A model generated the notes under the pieces. That model saw only the letters and a list, made by a program, of their open reading frames with translations, ran no database searches and was not told the DNA's origin. From JAAZZIT01 sp964480525 (GTDB lineage: Bacteria; Bacillota; Clostridia; Oscillospirales; Ruminococcaceae), in assembly GCA_964480525.1 (NCBI GenBank), contig CAYZOV010000012.1:1-50580 (forward strand): DNA of 50,580 nucleotides, read 5' to 3'. Shown one piece after another: positions 24,246 through 32,651 of this stretch. Both the position numbers and the translations under genes were made by a program. Position 1 is the stretch's first letter. Every line of letters begins with the position of its first letter.

Positions 24246-25100
24246 TTATTTTGTCATAAACAGTATTCCCAACGTGTTTGGTCCGCAATGGCAGGAAATA
24301 GTACAGCTTGCGACTGTCACGAAATATTCCTTAAACGGGTGAACACGTTCGATAGTTTTTCTCACAATATCAACGTACTTGTCGTCGATTCCGGAATGGG
24401 TAATAAAAATCGTTTCGTCGTCGATATTGTCGTATTTTTCCAAAGTTTCGACAACATACTGTTCCAAAACCTTGTCAAGTTTGCCACGGTATTTTTTGCC
24501 CACGGACATACTTCCGTCGGCGTTGTTTACCAGAATACACGGTTTGAGGTTCAAAAGGTTTGCCCCCAGAGCCACAACCGACGAACAACGTCCGCCTGCC
24601 GCCATGAATTTAAGTGTATCAAGCACAAATCCCGAATGGACTTTGTCCCTCATATCACTGACCTTTTGTGCAACCTCAGCGCCCGAAAATCCTTGTTCGA
24701 TAAGTTTGCCCGCCTTAATAACAAGGTGTCCGATACCCGTAGAAAGGTTGCAAGAATCTATAGGGTAAACGCCCTCAAGTTCTTGGGAAGCAAGCATGGC
24801 GTTTTTGTACGAACTTGACAACGCACCGCCCAAATTAAGGTGAACAACCTCAAATCCTCGGTCGGTGAACTGTTTAAAAAAGTCCAAATACTCCCCGATA
24901 TTAACAGCCGCCGTTTTCGGCAGAATTTTTTTATCATAATACGCCTGAAAAATATCCTTTGGCGTAATATCCACGTTATCCAGATAATCTTTTCCGTCCA
25001 AAATTATGTGCAAAGGATAGTATGTGACGTTATAACGATTTTTGAGTTCCTCGCTTAAATCGCAAGTGGAATCCGCTGTGAGAACAACTTTTTTTGCCAT
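24246..25100 (-). CDS. DegV family fatty-acid-binding protein
   Basis: This 284-residue cytoplasmic protein is of the DegV/FakB family, which binds a fatty acid and presents it to a kinase (FakA) for use in phospholipid synthesis. Seen: the N-terminal TADSTCDLSEEL (8-19), YPLHIILDGKDYLDN (31-45), PKTAAVNIGEYLDFF with the ligand-contact region, HLNLGGALSSSYKNA, the long VYPIDSCNLSTGIGHLV, and the C-terminal ITHSGIDD. Length is standard. No FakA partner is in the window. The ATG has GGAG 8 bp upstream and a clear promoter. Confidence 0.92.
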   Translation of the reverse strand: MAKKVVLTADSTCDLSEELKNRYNVTYYPLHIILDGKDYLDNVDITPKDIFQAYYDKKILPKTAAVNIGEYLDFFKQFTDRGFEVVHLNLGGALSSSYKNAMLASQELEGVYPIDSCNLSTGIGHLVIKAGKLIEQGFSGAEVAQKVSDMRDKVHSGFVLDTLKFMAAGGRCSSVVALGANLLNLKPCILVNNADGSMSVGKKYRGKLDKVLEQYVVETLEKYDNIDDETIFITHSGIDDKYVDIVRKTIERVHPFKEYFVTVASCTISCHCGPNTLGILFMTK

Positions 25101-25137
25101 AACAATTTCTCCTTATCGGTTAAATTTACTTTCGTAT

Positions 25138-25166
25138 ATTGTAACACATTAACAAACAAGTTTCAA
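25138..25166 (-). promoter_or_regulatory. Promoter of the DegV gene
   Basis: Minus strand -35 TTGAAA, 17-bp spacer, -10 TACAAT with TGT extended -10. Confidence 0.75.
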
Positions 25167-25241
25167 CCGATTTTGAAAAAAACAGCGTTTTGCACAATTA
25201 AAAACAATTTACTTGTATAAAATTACAACAAAAAATTTGCA

Positions 25242-25276
25242 CAAAAAATCACGGCGAACAAAAAATTCACCGTGAA
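25242..25276 (-). terminator. Terminator of the ABC exporter operon
   Basis: On the minus strand TCACGGTGAA pairs with TTCGCCGTGA around a 7-nt loop, followed by a T6 tail. It starts 22 bp after the permease stop. Confidence 0.88.
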
Positions 25277-25297
25277 GTTTTTAAGATTTTTTAAAAT

Positions 25298-26647
25298 TTA
25301 AATTTCTCTTTTTGTAAATCCGTCCCATGCCGTCAGCAAAAATACCGCCATATGCGCAATTATTACGCCCACCGCAAAAGGCACGGTGTGGTTTTGGAAC
25401 GGCGAACCGCCCTGCGAAATTTTCATAAGGTCGGTGTTTGCAAAGATAAGGTATCTGGCCCAGTCGATATTAAATCCTGCAGGGATAGACACCACGGTGT
25501 TTCCTGCCAAAAGGGAGAAAACCGACACGCCGATTGCCAGAGAAGAACTTCTAACAAGTGAAGAAAGTGCAAACGCAAGGGTTGCCATAACCAGAATATT
25601 AACGCTGTTGACAAGAATACTTTTGAAGATATACCAAAGACCTGCCGTAGCAACGATTTTGCCGTTTACATAATCAATATACTGTGCGTTCATATCGCCG
25701 AACCCGAAGAAAAGACCGCTTGACACAATTGTTCCCAGATAAAACAGAACCACAAATCCGAATCCCGTCAGAATACAAGTAAAATACTTTGCAACAAGGA
25801 TTTTCCAACGTTTTACGGGGTTGATTATCAAAAATTTAATTGTGCCTTGAGAATATTCGTTTGACACAATACTGCCTGCGATTATCATAACAAACAGACC
25901 CACGATAAGGACAATCGACGGAGAAATGCCCAAAACCATCCAGCAATTGTACGCAACGACGTTGCCCGAAAGATAGTCCGAAACATTGACGGAAATATTA
26001 TTTTCAAGTCGGTAAAGTCCGATTTTTTCTATGGCTTCCATTTCCCTGACGTCTTCGCCGCCGTAATTAAGAGAATCTTTTGCATACGAAACATCTCTGA
26101 TGGTCGTGTTTTTCCAATTTTCATAATCCCTATCGTTATCGATAAGAGGAACATTATTTTTAAGGCGGTATTCATATTCCCAACGTTCGCCCTCGGACAG
26201 TTGGTATTTTGACGTGTCCGAAAGTTTAAATTCGCAATATTTTTCCCAGTCGTTATCGGAAATAAATTTCTTTAAATTTTCCCTTTGTTCGTCGGAATAA
26301 ATATATACGATTTCGCCGTCGTCGTCGGTTTCAAAACCGAAAGTATTGTTGATTGCGTTATAGCGCCACGAAGTATAGCCTACGTTAAGGGTTTTCATAA
26401 ACTCCATAGCTTCGATATGCTGTTCCCAGCCCTCGTATTTAAGTTCTTTAAGTCTTTGGATTTCGTAGTCGTAATCTATTTCGCTCACCGAATCATAGTT
26501 ATAGTTTTCGTTGATTTTCTGCGAAATTTTCGCAAGTCCGCAAAATCCGATACAAACAAGAATTATCAACACGCACAAAATTTTTGTTGAAAGCTTTTTA
26601 AAAGTTTTTATAAATTCGTTTTGCATAAGTCCGAACATCTTAGTCAA
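25298..26647 (-). CDS. ABC-2 type transporter permease
   Basis: This is the membrane subunit of an ABC exporter (449 aa). It has one N-terminal membrane helix, a long extracytoplasmic domain rich in Asp, Glu and Tyr (about residues 45-230), then about five more helices. NEYSQGTIKFLIINPVKR is the conserved ABC-2 segment just after the second helix. TTG at 26647 is preferred as start because GGAGGT lies 7 bp upstream; the upstream GTG overlaps that site and the ATG at 26638 is too far. The gene overlaps the ATPase gene and ends the operon. The large outer domain suggests a function beyond simple export, but the substrate is unknown. Confidence 0.85.
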   Translation of the reverse strand: MTKMFGLMQNEFIKTFKKLSTKILCVLIILVCIGFCGLAKISQKINENYNYDSVSEIDYDYEIQRLKELKYEGWEQHIEAMEFMKTLNVGYTSWRYNAINNTFGFETDDDGEIVYIYSDEQRENLKKFISDNDWEKYCEFKLSDTSKYQLSEGERWEYEYRLKNNVPLIDNDRDYENWKNTTIRDVSYAKDSLNYGGEDVREMEAIEKIGLYRLENNISVNVSDYLSGNVVAYNCWMVLGISPSIVLIVGLFVMIIAGSIVSNEYSQGTIKFLIINPVKRWKILVAKYFTCILTGFGFVVLFYLGTIVSSGLFFGFGDMNAQYIDYVNGKIVATAGLWYIFKSILVNSVNILVMATLAFALSSLVRSSSLAIGVSVFSLLAGNTVVSIPAGFNIDWARYLIFANTDLMKISQGGSPFQNHTVPFAVGVIIAHMAVFLLTAWDGFTKREI

Positions 26648-27587
26648 TCTGAACACCTCCCGAATTTGTCATTTCGATAAATGCGTCCTCAAGTTTTTTG
26701 TGTTCCTTTGGGGTAACGCTGTAAACGTCCACGTCGGCTTTTGCAAGAAGTTTGATGATTTTTGAAATTTCTTCTTTTGCATTTTCTTCGTCAAGGGACA
26801 CCGTAATAATTTTGTCGTCAACCTTAAATTCGTAATTTTCAAGAAGTTCCCCTGCCTTTTGCACGTCCGAAACTTCTACAAGGTATTCTATAATGCCGTT
26901 GCGGTTGGCGTTAATCATTTCTTCGATAGTAAAAACGCCTTTCATATAACCGTTTGCGATAATTCCCACACGGTCGCACATAAGTTCCATTTCACTCATA
27001 AGGTGGCTTGACACGATAACGCCGATATTTTCTTTGTGTGCAAGGTCTTTGAGAATATCTCTAAGTTCTTTGATTCCCGCAGGGTCAAGACCGTTTGTAG
27101 GTTCGTCCAGAATAAGCACCGACGGGTGGTGAAGTATAGCCTGCGCAACACCCAGACGTTGGCGCATACCCAAAGAATATTTCCCCACTTTTTCGTTAAT
27201 TCTGTTTGAAAGACCGACGATTTTCACAACTTCGTCGATACGCTCCTGCGTAACCCCCTGACGAATACGGGCATACTGTTTAAGATTTTCCATACCCGTG
27301 AGGTATTTATACATTTCGGGATTTTCCACGATTCCGCCTATTTTCGCCAGAGCTTTTTCGTAATTCTTTTTGACGTCGAATCCGTCAACCTGAATAATTC
27401 CGTCGTCAAGAGAAAGAAGTCCCACGGCTATTTTAATAGTTGTGGTTTTACCTGCGCCGTTTGGTCCTAAGAATCCGAAAACTTCGCCCTTATATGCTTC
27501 AAAAGAAATGTCGTGCAAAATGTGGCGTTTACCGATAGTTTTGTTAAGATTTTGGATTTTGAGAGCGATATTATCGTTTTGGGACAT
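26640..27587 (-). CDS. ABC transporter ATP-binding protein
   Basis: This is a 315-residue cytoplasmic ATPase with one nucleotide-binding domain: Walker A GPNGAGKTTT (38-47), Q/switch region near VENPEMYKY, signature SLGMRQRLGVAQ (136-147 region), Walker B VLILDEPTNGLDP and the H-loop VSSHLMSEME. The C-terminal 80 residues form the extra domain of the BcrA/CcmA-like subfamily, often linked to bacitracin-type or lantibiotic export. Its ATG overlaps the stop of the upstream gene (TAATG), so translation is coupled; it also overlaps the permease gene. Confidence 0.93.
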   Translation of the reverse strand: MSQNDNIALKIQNLNKTIGKRHILHDISFEAYKGEVFGFLGPNGAGKTTTIKIAVGLLSLDDGIIQVDGFDVKKNYEKALAKIGGIVENPEMYKYLTGMENLKQYARIRQGVTQERIDEVVKIVGLSNRINEKVGKYSLGMRQRLGVAQAILHHPSVLILDEPTNGLDPAGIKELRDILKDLAHKENIGVIVSSHLMSEMELMCDRVGIIANGYMKGVFTIEEMINANRNGIIEYLVEVSDVQKAGELLENYEFKVDDKIITVSLDEENAKEEISKIIKLLAKADVDVYSVTPKEHKKLEDAFIEMTNSGGVQID

Positions 27588-28336
27588 TAGTTTTCATCTC
27601 CTTCCGATTGGTTTTGGTCGTCGATTTCCATTTTGTTCATTGACATACTGTCATAGTCGGCGCCTGTAATTTTCCACACGCCGTCAACTCTTTCAAGATT
27701 AAATGTAAACGTAGCGTCGCAGGAATATTTTAACATTTGGCTGTCGTCGGATTTTACAAATTCGTCTGCGATAGGGTCGTAATATTCCTCATAGCCGTAA
27801 TTTCCGAAATTTTCGGTACTGCCCGGCATTACGAAACTTGCGTTGGCGGTGGTTTGCACAATTATATTAACCTGTGCTTCGCAGGTTGCACATTCGGGAC
27901 CTGCTTTTTTTATTGAAACGCTTCCGACGGTTGCGTTATACGAAGCGACATATTCGTCGGGAAGTTGGTTTAACACATCTTGGTAGGCGTTTTTCATACC
28001 TGCAATAGTCAAACCCCAGAAATACATATTTTTTGAATAGTCCTTGTACACCCAGTATTGGTCGATAAATTTGTTCCATTGGGATTGGTATTGTTCCTTT
28101 TCGGGGTCGGTGAGTTGTTTGCCCTTTTGGGTTTGGGTGGTGCGATATTCTTCGCCGAACACCATATAATCCCCGATTTGTTCCACAAAATCCGTAACCT
28201 GTTTTTCGATTGCGGGTTTTTCGGATTTGAAATTGTGGTTGTCTATAACCGTATACACAGCCACGGCAATAACAAGCACCAAACCCAAAAAAAGTCCACG
28301 GTTGGATTTTTTGATAGATTTTTTCAGCTTTTCCAT
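27587..28336 (-). CDS. Membrane-anchored extracytoplasmic protein of an ABC operon
   Basis: This 249-residue protein has a basic N-terminus, one membrane helix (14-32) and an outer domain with a CATC motif (about residue 150) that could form a disulfide or bind metal. The C-terminal part (SCDATFTFNLERVDGVWKITGADYD) resembles NTF2/SnoaL-like cone folds in which a VDGVWKI strand is common. No family is recognised. It is first in the operon with the ABC ATPase and permease and overlaps the ATPase by 1 bp, so it probably assists that transporter, perhaps as a partner on the outer face. Confidence 0.75.
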   Translation of the reverse strand: MEKLKKSIKKSNRGLFLGLVLVIAVAVYTVIDNHNFKSEKPAIEKQVTDFVEQIGDYMVFGEEYRTTQTQKGKQLTDPEKEQYQSQWNKFIDQYWVYKDYSKNMYFWGLTIAGMKNAYQDVLNQLPDEYVASYNATVGSVSIKKAGPECATCEAQVNIIVQTTANASFVMPGSTENFGNYGYEEYYDPIADEFVKSDDSQMLKYSCDATFTFNLERVDGVWKITGADYDSMSMNKMEIDDQNQSEGDEN

Positions 28337-28359
28337 ATGTATGCTCCTTTCATTCCGTC

Positions 28360-28386
28360 AGCCGTATTAGTTCGGATAATACAGCT
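28360..28386 (-). promoter_or_regulatory. Inverted repeat in the ABC operon leader
   Basis: AGC-C-GTATTA, a 7-nt spacer, then TAATAC-A-GCT: near-perfect symmetry over 27 bp, just downstream of the expected transcription start. Candidate operator or leader hairpin; no regulator gene lies next to it. Confidence 0.45.
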
Positions 28387-28398
28387 ATTACGTTTATG

Positions 28399-28427
28399 AG
28401 TATACACCTTTATTTTTTGTTTGTCAA
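28399..28427 (-). promoter_or_regulatory. Promoter of the ABC exporter operon
   Basis: Minus strand -35 TTGACA, 17-bp spacer, -10 TATACT; no extended -10. Confidence 0.82.
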
Positions 28428-28476
28428 TAGGTTTTTGAAAATTTTTTGTTTGACAGAAAATTCCTTTTCAAAAAGG

Positions 28477-28505
28477 TTGACATAATTGTTTAAATGTATT
28501 ACAAT
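28477..28505 (+). promoter_or_regulatory. Promoter of the CAP-domain lipoprotein gene
   Basis: -35 TTGACA, 17-bp spacer, -10 TACAAT; no extended -10. Confidence 0.82.
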
Positions 28506-28539
28506 AAGATTAAAGTAAACCAAAAAAGGAGATGTTTTT

Positions 28540-29583
28540 ATGAAAAATTTAAAATATAAACTTTGTTTTGCAGCTGTGATAAGTATGTTTTTGATGTCGG
28601 GGTGTCAGGAATCGTCAGGCATAACAATTACGGACGATTTCGGGAAAAGCGTTTCGGCAAACACCACAACGGTTTTGACAACGCAAATTCCGCCTGAATC
28701 AAGCACAGGGGAAGAATCGGGGGTTGCGACCACCACCGAAAACGAAAATTCGGGAGAAGAAAACGGCTTTTCGTCAACGCAAAACACAGCCGTGACGGAA
28801 GAAAACGCCCCACCGACCACCACCACAACCGCCCAAAAGGACACGGGGGTTAGCGAAAACAAAACGACCACCACAACCGCTCCGAAAAAACCTGCTGTTG
28901 TTACAACTACGACAACCAAAAGGGCAAACACAACAACCACGACAAAACCTGCTGTTGTGACGACTACTACAACTAAAAAGGCAAATACAACAACGACGAC
29001 AAAACCTGCTGTTGTGACGACTACGACAACAAAAAGGGCAAACACGACAACCACGACAAAACCTGCTGTCGTGACGACTACGACAACCAAAAAAGCAAAT
29101 ACAACAACCACAACAACCAAAAAGGTTACAACTACGACAAAAAAAGTTACTACAACCACAAAAGTGACTTCCACAAAGGATTTTCCTTATTCAAACAGCA
29201 CTTATGAATTTATGAACGAAGTGGTGCGACTTTGCAACATTGAACGTGCAAACGAGGGGTTATCCCCACTGACGTTGGACGCAACTTTGACAAAGGGCGC
29301 AATGATAAGAGCAGACGAAATTGTAACAAGTTTCAGCCATACACGACCTAACGGCTACAGTTGTTTTACGGTACTTAAAGATGTAGGTGCAAGTTATTGG
29401 TACGCAGGCGAAAACATTGCCGCAGGACAGACAACGCCTAGTGGAGTAGTTAGTTCTTGGATGAATTCAGAGGGACACCGTGCAAACATTCTAAGCGAGA
29501 ATTTTAACAAAATCGGCATAGGATATGTTTATTCGTCGGGAGATTTATACGGTCATTACTGGGTGCAGATATTCACAGGCTAA
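28540..29583 (+). CDS. CAP/SCP-domain lipoprotein with Thr-rich repeat linker
   Basis: This 347-residue surface protein has a lipoprotein signal with lipobox LMSGC (C22 region), then a long Thr/Pro/Lys-rich linker (about 35-210) and a C-terminal CAP domain (about 215-347). The linker carries four 19-residue repeats of the type KPAVV-T5-KRAN-T5. The CAP domain keeps the family signatures: NIERANEGLSPL, FSHTRPNG, AGENIAAGQ, WMNSEGHRANIL and HYWVQIF, including the His and Glu cleft residues. CAP proteins of bacteria are secreted and of varied or unknown function; some bind lipids or act on the wall. The linker probably spans the cell wall and may be glycosylated. GGAG precedes the ATG. Confidence 0.93.
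   Translation: MKNLKYKLCFAAVISMFLMSGCQESSGITITDDFGKSVSANTTTVLTTQIPPESSTGEESGVATTTENENSGEENGFSSTQNTAVTEENAPPTTTTTAQKDTGVSENKTTTTTAPKKPAVVTTTTTKRANTTTTTKPAVVTTTTTKKANTTTTTKPAVVTTTTTKRANTTTTTKPAVVTTTTTKKANTTTTTTKKVTTTTKKVTTTTKVTSTKDFPYSNSTYEFMNEVVRLCNIERANEGLSPLTLDATLTKGAMIRADEIVTSFSHTRPNGYSCFTVLKDVGASYWYAGENIAAGQTTPSGVVSSWMNSEGHRANILSENFNKIGIGYVYSSGDLYGHYWVQIFTG
28888..29115 (+). repeat. Four tandem 57-bp repeats (Thr-rich linker)
   Basis: Units begin with AAACCTGCTGT at 28888, 28945, 29002 and 29059. They differ by synonymous changes and a few Arg/Lys swaps, and keep the reading frame. The copies are long and similar enough to recombine, so copy number may vary between strains. Confidence 0.9.
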
Positions 29584-29592
29584 AGCTTTCAC

Positions 29593-29633
29593 AGAGTGAA
29601 AACGTTTTTTTGACGTTTTCGCTCTTTTATTTT
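29593..29633 (+). terminator. Terminator of the CAP lipoprotein gene
   Basis: GAGTGAAAACGT (29594-29605) pairs with ACGTTTTCGCTC (29613-29624), 12 bp with one wobble, followed by TTTTATTTT. Confidence 0.9.
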
Positions 29634-29644
29634 CTCTGAAATTA

Positions 29645-29673
29645 TTGCAATTAAAAAAGTTATGTGTTAAAAT
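29645..29673 (+). promoter_or_regulatory. Promoter of the yfhO-aro gene run
   Basis: -35 TTGCAA, 17-bp spacer, -10 TAAAAT with TGT extended -10. Confidence 0.72.
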
Positions 29674-29709
29674 GAGGTAAACTTGTACTTTTTTAAAAGG
29701 AGAAGCTTT

Positions 29710-32052
29710 ATGAAGATATCGAAGTTTTGTCTTGGGTCAAAAAGCAAGGAGCGATACCTGTTTGTGTTTTTGGTTTCGTTTTTGGTGATGATGATTTGCT
29801 TTTTACCCGTGATGATTTATTGCAAAGGATATATTTTTTACTACGGAGATTTCAACTCCCAACAGCTTATGTTTTACGACCACGTTCAGACGGCGGTTAA
29901 GGACGGCTCACTTAATTACGACTGGGGAACGGATTTAGGGTCAAGTTATGTGGGGGCATATTCCTTTTATTTGTTGGGAAGTCCGTTTTTTTGGATAACA
30001 ACCCTTTTTCCGAAAGGTTTTGCGCCATACCTTATACCGTGGCTTTTGGCGGTAAAAACGGGGGTTGCGTCGGTTACGGCGTATGCGTTCATCAGACGTT
30101 TTGTTCAAAATAAAAATGCGTGTGTTATCGGCGGATTGTTATACGGATTCAGCGGATTTCAGATTTACAACATTTTCTTTAACCATTTTCACGATGTGAC
30201 GGCGTTTTTCCCGTTAATGCTTTTGGCGCTTGAAATGGCGGTTGTAGACAACAAGCGTGGCGTGTTTGCGTTGGTTGTAGCTTTAATGGCGACAATAAGT
30301 TATTTTTTCTTTGCCGGTGAAGTGGTATTTTTAATAATCTATTTTATTTGCAGATGTTTTTCCAAAGAGTTTAAAATTACGTTTAAAAAAGTTCTCATGC
30401 TTGGTATAGAATCTGTTTTAGGGGTTGGCATGGCTTGCTTTATGCTGTTGCCGTCGGCGCTTTATATTATCGACAACCCACGTCTTGCGGAAGATTTGAC
30501 GGGGCTTGATTTGGTTGTATACGGCGACAAATACAGAATTTTGCGTATAATTCAGGCGTTTTTTATGTCGTCAGACCCCCCTGCACGAAGCAATTTGTTT
30601 TCGTCGGACACAGCAAGGTGGGCGTCCATTGCAGGATATTTGCCTATGTACTCAATGGCGGGGGTAATTGCGTTTTTCAAAACCCAAAACAAGCACTGGG
30701 CAAAACGTCTTATAACGGTGTGCATTATATTTGCTTTTGTGCCGATTTTAAATTCCGCCTTTGTTTTGTTTAACAGTTCGTACTATGCAAGGTGGTATTA
30801 TATGCCTGTGTTGATTATGTCAATGATGACGGCGTATATTATCGAAAACCAAAAAGACAGCGACGAAGTTTCGCTGAAAAAAGGCGTGCCGTGGGTGGCG
30901 GTGGTTTTGGCGGTTTTGCTTGTCGTTGCGTTTTTGCCGACGAAAAAAGACGGAAAAACGGTGTTTTTTCAAGTTGCAAAATACCCTGAATTGTTTATAA
31001 TCCAGTTTACGGTGACGGTTTTTACATTTTTAATGCTGGTTATATTTTTGTATTTTATCAAAAACAAAAAGCATTATTACACGGTTTTAACGGCAATGAC
31101 CGTTGGGGCGATTTTTGTAAATTCCTTTGCGAACATAATTTACTGCAGTTTGCAAGGACCGTACCCCGAAGAATACACCGCAAAAGCCATAAACGGTGGC
31201 GAACAGGTGAACATGGAAAAGACAGACGGGGAATTTTACAGGCTTGATACAAGCCCGTACATGGATAATTATTGTATGTTCTGGGGTTATTCGTCAATGA
31301 GGTGTTTCCAGAGTGTGGTTTCCACGTCGATTATGGAATTTTACCAGAATCTTGACATAACAAGGGACGTTGCGTCCAGAATTGACCCGACGTTTTACCA
31401 GCTCCGAAGTCTTTTGTCGGTGAAATATTATATAAACGACAATAACAGCGAACAAACACCGCCGAGAGGTTTTTCACAGCTAGAGGAAACCGAGGACTTT
31501 ATAATTTACGAAAACGACTATTATTTGCCAATGGGATTTGCGTATGACCATTGCATTTTGCAAAGTGATTTTGACCAACTCAGCCGAAGTTTTAAGGTGG
31601 CGTGTCTTATGAACAGTCTTGTTCTGACCGAACGCCAATACGAAAAATACGGCGACATTATCACATACGACGTAGAGCCGATAAACGCAAGTTTTGAAAA
31701 TTTCAAGGAATATTACAGCGACAGGCTTAGCGAAAGTTGTTATTACTTCAAAGAGGACAGCGACGGATTTACGGCGAAAATTTCGTTAAACGAGGACAAG
31801 TTGGTGTTTTTCTCCGTGCCTTATGAAAAAGGATTTTCAGCCACGGTAAACGGCGAAAAAGTTAAAATCGAACGTGTTTCAAACGGCATGATGGCTGTGC
31901 GTGTTCCGAAAGGCGAAGATACGGTTATACGTTTTGATTATGAAATTTACGGATTGAAAGCAGGATTTGCGGTTTCGCTGTCAGCCGTGGGATTATTTAT
32001 TGTATATTTAATTATTGCAAGGAAATTTGACAAAAGAAAGGAAATGGTTTAA
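29710..32052 (+). CDS. YfhO family membrane protein
   Basis: This is a 780-residue polytopic membrane protein of the YfhO family. The N-terminal helix is followed by YGDFNSQQLMFYDH, typical of the family, then about eleven more helices to residue 480, an extracytoplasmic C-terminal domain (about 490-745) and a last helix near 750-770. In Bacillus, YfhO proteins take part in glycosylation of lipoteichoic acid; the fold is that of GT-C glycosyltransferases. The substrate here is unknown. ATG at 29710 has AAGGAG 7 bp upstream; the in-frame extension nine codons upstream lies inside the ribosome binding region and is rejected. The next gene starts two bases after its stop. Confidence 0.88.
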   Translation: MKISKFCLGSKSKERYLFVFLVSFLVMMICFLPVMIYCKGYIFYYGDFNSQQLMFYDHVQTAVKDGSLNYDWGTDLGSSYVGAYSFYLLGSPFFWITTLFPKGFAPYLIPWLLAVKTGVASVTAYAFIRRFVQNKNACVIGGLLYGFSGFQIYNIFFNHFHDVTAFFPLMLLALEMAVVDNKRGVFALVVALMATISYFFFAGEVVFLIIYFICRCFSKEFKITFKKVLMLGIESVLGVGMACFMLLPSALYIIDNPRLAEDLTGLDLVVYGDKYRILRIIQAFFMSSDPPARSNLFSSDTARWASIAGYLPMYSMAGVIAFFKTQNKHWAKRLITVCIIFAFVPILNSAFVLFNSSYYARWYYMPVLIMSMMTAYIIENQKDSDEVSLKKGVPWVAVVLAVLLVVAFLPTKKDGKTVFFQVAKYPELFIIQFTVTVFTFLMLVIFLYFIKNKKHYYTVLTAMTVGAIFVNSFANIIYCSLQGPYPEEYTAKAINGGEQVNMEKTDGEFYRLDTSPYMDNYCMFWGYSSMRCFQSVVSTSIMEFYQNLDITRDVASRIDPTFYQLRSLLSVKYYINDNNSEQTPPRGFSQLEETEDFIIYENDYYLPMGFAYDHCILQSDFDQLSRSFKVACLMNSLVLTERQYEKYGDIITYDVEPINASFENFKEYYSDRLSESCYYFKEDSDGFTAKISLNEDKLVFFSVPYEKGFSATVNGEKVKIERVSNGMMAVRVPKGEDTVIRFDYEIYGLKAGFAVSLSAVGLFIVYLIIARKFDKRKEMV

Positions 32053-32053
32053 A

Positions 32054-32629
32054 GTGCATTTAAGCGAAGAAACAATCAAAGTTGAGGAAATATTCAAGGG
32101 CATGATTTTAAACGTCACCAGAGATACCGTACTTTTGGAAAACGGCGAACAGGCGACGAGAGAGGTTATTCATCACAACGGCGGAGTGTGCGTTGTGCCA
32201 ATCACCGACAAGGGGGAAGTTATTTTCGTTCGCCAGTTCAGATACCCTTTTCAGACGGCTTTGATGGAAATTCCCGCAGGAAAACTTGAAAAGGGCGAAA
32301 GTCCGAGAATTTGCGGAGAACGTGAATTAAAAGAAGAAGCAGGCGCCGTTGCAAACGAAATGATTTATTTAGGTTGTCTTTATCCGACGGTTGCATACGA
32401 CACGGAAATTATCCATATGTACATGGCAAAGGGGCTTAGTTTTTCAAGTCAGGACTTGGACGAGGACGAATTTTTGGACGTGGAAAAAATCCCCCTTGAA
32501 AAAGCGTACCAAATGGCTATGTTAAACCAAATTCCCGATTCAAAAACCCAACTTGCGATTATGAAAGCGTATGCTTTGGAAAAAGGTTTGGTTGACAAAG
32601 ACGAATTTACGAAGGTTGTAAAAGATTAA
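32054..32629 (+). CDS. NUDIX hydrolase, ADP-ribose pyrophosphatase type
   Basis: This 191-residue NUDIX enzyme resembles ADP-sugar/ADP-ribose pyrophosphatases (NudF). The Nudix box is complete: G-x5-E-x7-REL-x-EEAGA in the segment starting GKLEKGESPR (about 75-97). The preceding FVRQFRYPFQTALMEIPAG and following YPTVAYDTEIIHMYMA fit this subfamily. It would hydrolyse ADP-ribose to AMP and ribose 5-phosphate. GTG at 32054 is preferred, with AAAGGA upstream inside the yfhO end; a start inside yfhO at 32015 has no ribosome binding site. Confidence 0.92.
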   Translation: MHLSEETIKVEEIFKGMILNVTRDTVLLENGEQATREVIHHNGGVCVVPITDKGEVIFVRQFRYPFQTALMEIPAGKLEKGESPRICGERELKEEAGAVANEMIYLGCLYPTVAYDTEIIHMYMAKGLSFSSQDLDEDEFLDVEKIPLEKAYQMAMLNQIPDSKTQLAIMKAYALEKGLVDKDEFTKVVKD

Positions 32630-32651
32630 AAATCAGGAAGAAGGAAAAATC

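Noticed and set aside
28449..28454. A second TTGACA in front of the CAP lipoprotein gene
   Set aside because: No -10 lies at a suitable distance; the TTGACA at 28477 has a fitting TACAAT at 17 bp.
28888..29115. Regular repeats as a CRISPR array
   Set aside because: Units are directly adjacent with no unique spacers, stay in frame and encode a Thr-rich linker.
28605..29174. 189-codon minus-strand frame rich in Val
   Set aside because: It is the complement of the Thr-rich repeats of the CAP lipoprotein; ACN codons give GTN/TTG codons on the other strand. No ribosome binding site.
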